Shown here: positions 12,669 to 13,570 of the stretch, one piece after another
How the letters are laid out: every line of letters starts with the position of its first letter
How positions within the stretch are numbered: the first letter of the stretch is position 1
Assembly (NCBI GenBank): GCA_009777135.1
Contig: WRMM01000024.1
Coordinates: 1-13,570, forward strand
Length of the DNA: 13,570 nucleotides
From: Candidatus Fibrimonadales bacterium
GTDB lineage: Bacteria; Fibrobacterota; Fibrobacteria; Fibrobacterales; Fibrobacteraceae
Reading direction: 5' to 3'
The notes under the pieces: model-generated
Seen by the model: only the letters and a program-made list of their open reading frames with translations
What the model was told of the DNA's origin: nothing
The model's database searches: none
Position numbers and translations under genes: made by a program

Positions 12669-13398
12669 GTCCAAGCCTCTCCACCAAAAACATTGGCATG
12701 TTTTCTTTGCGCATTTGGTTTTGAGTTTTTTCAATGTCGTATTCAACGCGCACAAATTCTATCCAGTTGCCTTCGCTGTCAACCAAGCACCAGCAAGCAC
12801 GGTTGTTTCTGTCTCTGGGTTGCCCAACTGAGCCAACGTTTATCAAAGCTTTTTCGCTTGGTCCGGTGCGGTAAAGCGGGCCTTCTGAGATTGTGGGGAC
12901 TTCTTCGTAGGGATTTTCGCTGTTTGTTGCTATTATAACAGGGCTGTGAGTGTGCCCAATAAAGCAGTAGCGAGTTTTAAAATAAAAAAAGGCTTCCAAA
13001 GCTCCATCCAAATCTGCAACGTAGTGCCAGTCTGCGGGAGACATGGGAGAAGAGTGCACAAAGGTGAAGTTTTGTTCTTCCACAGAATAGGGCAGTGATT
13101 TCAAATAATCTTTTGTCTGGTCGCTTAGATGTTTCCAAGTCCATTCCATAGCGGCTTTTGCGTAAATATTAAAATCGGAATAAGCTTCCCGATTCAAAGC
13201 AACGTTGTCGTGGTTGCCCAAAAGGCACACATCGCTGTGCTGCTTCACAAGAGCGGCACACTCATTGGGGCTTACTCCATAGCCAACAATATCCCCAAGA
13301 CAAATACGCCTCTCAACCTTGCGCGAATCCATAGAGCGAAATACCGCTTCAAGAGCAGGCAAATTAGCATGTATGTCTGAGAAAATACCGTAGAGCAT
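12658..13398 (-). CDS. Calcineurin-like metallophosphoesterase
   Basis: This 246-residue cytoplasmic protein of the Metallophos_2 superfamily has no signal peptide. Metal-site motifs in order are FSDIH (6-10, Asp8 and His10), CLGDIVGYG (33-41, Asp36), GNHD (61-64), VHSSP (114-118) and GHTH (148-151). NVGSVGQPRDRN (187-198) and the C-terminal ERLGLGR are typical of the COG0639-type family. Members hydrolyse phosphomono- or diesters, and the substrate here is unknown. The start ATG has AGGA 8 nt upstream. The 3' end contains the ribosome binding site and TTG start of rlmH, an 11-bp overlap. The leader contains a TTGAGAG heptamer tract, which is unusual. Confidence 0.9.
   Translation of the reverse strand: MLYGIFSDIHANLPALEAVFRSMDSRKVERRICLGDIVGYGVSPNECAALVKQHSDVCLLGNHDNVALNREAYSDFNIYAKAAMEWTWKHLSDQTKDYLKSLPYSVEEQNFTFVHSSPMSPADWHYVADLDGALEAFFYFKTRYCFIGHTHSPVIIATNSENPYEEVPTISEGPLYRTGPSEKALINVGSVGQPRDRNNRACWCLVDSEGNWIEFVRVEYDIEKTQNQMRKENMPMFLVERLGLGR
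12676..12682 (-). promoter_or_regulatory. Ribosome binding site deciding the rlmH TTG start
   Basis: GGAGAGG on the minus strand is 7 nt before TTG at 12668, inside the last codons of the phosphoesterase gene. Confidence 0.6.
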
Positions 13399-13406
13399 TT
13401 TATGGT

Positions 13407-13410
13407 TCCT
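13407..13410 (-). promoter_or_regulatory. Ribosome binding site of the phosphoesterase gene
   Basis: AGGA on the minus strand lies 8 nt before the ATG at 13398. Confidence 0.5.
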
Positions 13411-13420
13411 GAGCGTTTTT

Positions 13421-13458
<38 letters not shown>

Positions 13459-13495
13459 GTAGAATTGAATGTTTTGGTTTTAATAATGGGCATGA

Positions 13496-13540
13496 GGGGG
13501 TAGCCGCGCACAAAGTAGCGGCTAGGGGGGAAATTCCCCC
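13496..13540. repeat. GC-rich nested palindromes upstream of the phosphoesterase gene
   Basis: TAGCCGC (13501-13507) and GCGGCTA (13518-13524) form a perfect 7-bp hairpin with a 10-nt loop. It is flanked by GGGGG (13496-13500) and GGGGGG (13525-13530), and then CCCCC (13536-13540). The C-run can pair with the near G-run through AAATT or with the far G-run across the hairpin, so two folds exclude each other. No U-tract follows on either strand. The remaining 13541-13570 is AT-rich with nothing recognisable. Confidence 0.65.
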
Positions 13541-13570
13541 AACGAAATAAATATAAATCTTCACTCTTCA

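Noticed and set aside
12669..12755. N-terminal extension of RlmH in the longest frame
   Set aside because: It overlaps the end of the phosphoesterase gene, is lysine- and cysteine-rich with no family match, and a good ribosome binding site supports the internal TTG.

Overview
The window reads as a chromosomal segment of a Gram-negative bacterium, most likely from the Fibrobacterota (Fibrobacter or a gut relative). This is an inference. It rests on a lipoprotein carrying what looks like a FISUMP domain (Fibrobacter succinogenes major paralogous domain) at 8793-9590, a lipid A gene (lpxB), several lipoprotein signal peptides, and an Rpn-type PD-(D/E)XK nuclease gene, a family I recall as expanded in that phylum. 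No rRNA, tRNA, CRISPR array or canonical insertion sequence is visible. The longest gene-free stretches are about 170 bp, at 13399-13570 and 9591-9750.

Layout in transcription order; all genes are on the minus strand except one. (1) 13398-12255: a metallophosphoesterase followed by rlmH, which probably starts at a TTG inside the end of the previous gene. (2) 12221-9751: clpP, an orphan HTH-fused DNA methyltransferase and ftsY, closed by an intrinsic terminator at 9710-9685. (3) 9590-8793: the FISUMP lipoprotein. (4) 8773-6678: an M16 zinc peptidase overlapping dapB, which is of the plant-like type. (5) 6299-6667, plus strand: a small FtsB/DivIC-type division protein, divergent from guaB. (6) 6263-752: guaB, murA, a TPR lipoprotein and lpxB, tightly overlapped as one operon. 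(7) 696 to beyond base 1: an Rpn-family nuclease that runs off the window.

The theme is housekeeping plus envelope construction: peptidoglycan precursors (murA, dapB), lipid A (lpxB), outer-membrane or periplasmic lipoproteins, membrane targeting (ftsY), division (ftsB-like) and GTP supply (guaB).

The most interesting structure lies between the genes. Six start regions carry the same box, roughly AAWTTWCTATMTT. In five of them it ends 6-7 nt before the ATG with no Shine-Dalgarno sequence, which is the geometry of leaderless mRNAs. Two of these, guaB and the ftsB-like gene, share a 35-bp, nearly symmetrical divergent promoter. Three intergenic regions carry unrelated short tandem repeats that all have a 7-bp period. 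LpxB lacks its usual C-terminus exactly where the Rpn gene begins, which suggests 3' truncation by arrival of the mobile nuclease cassette.
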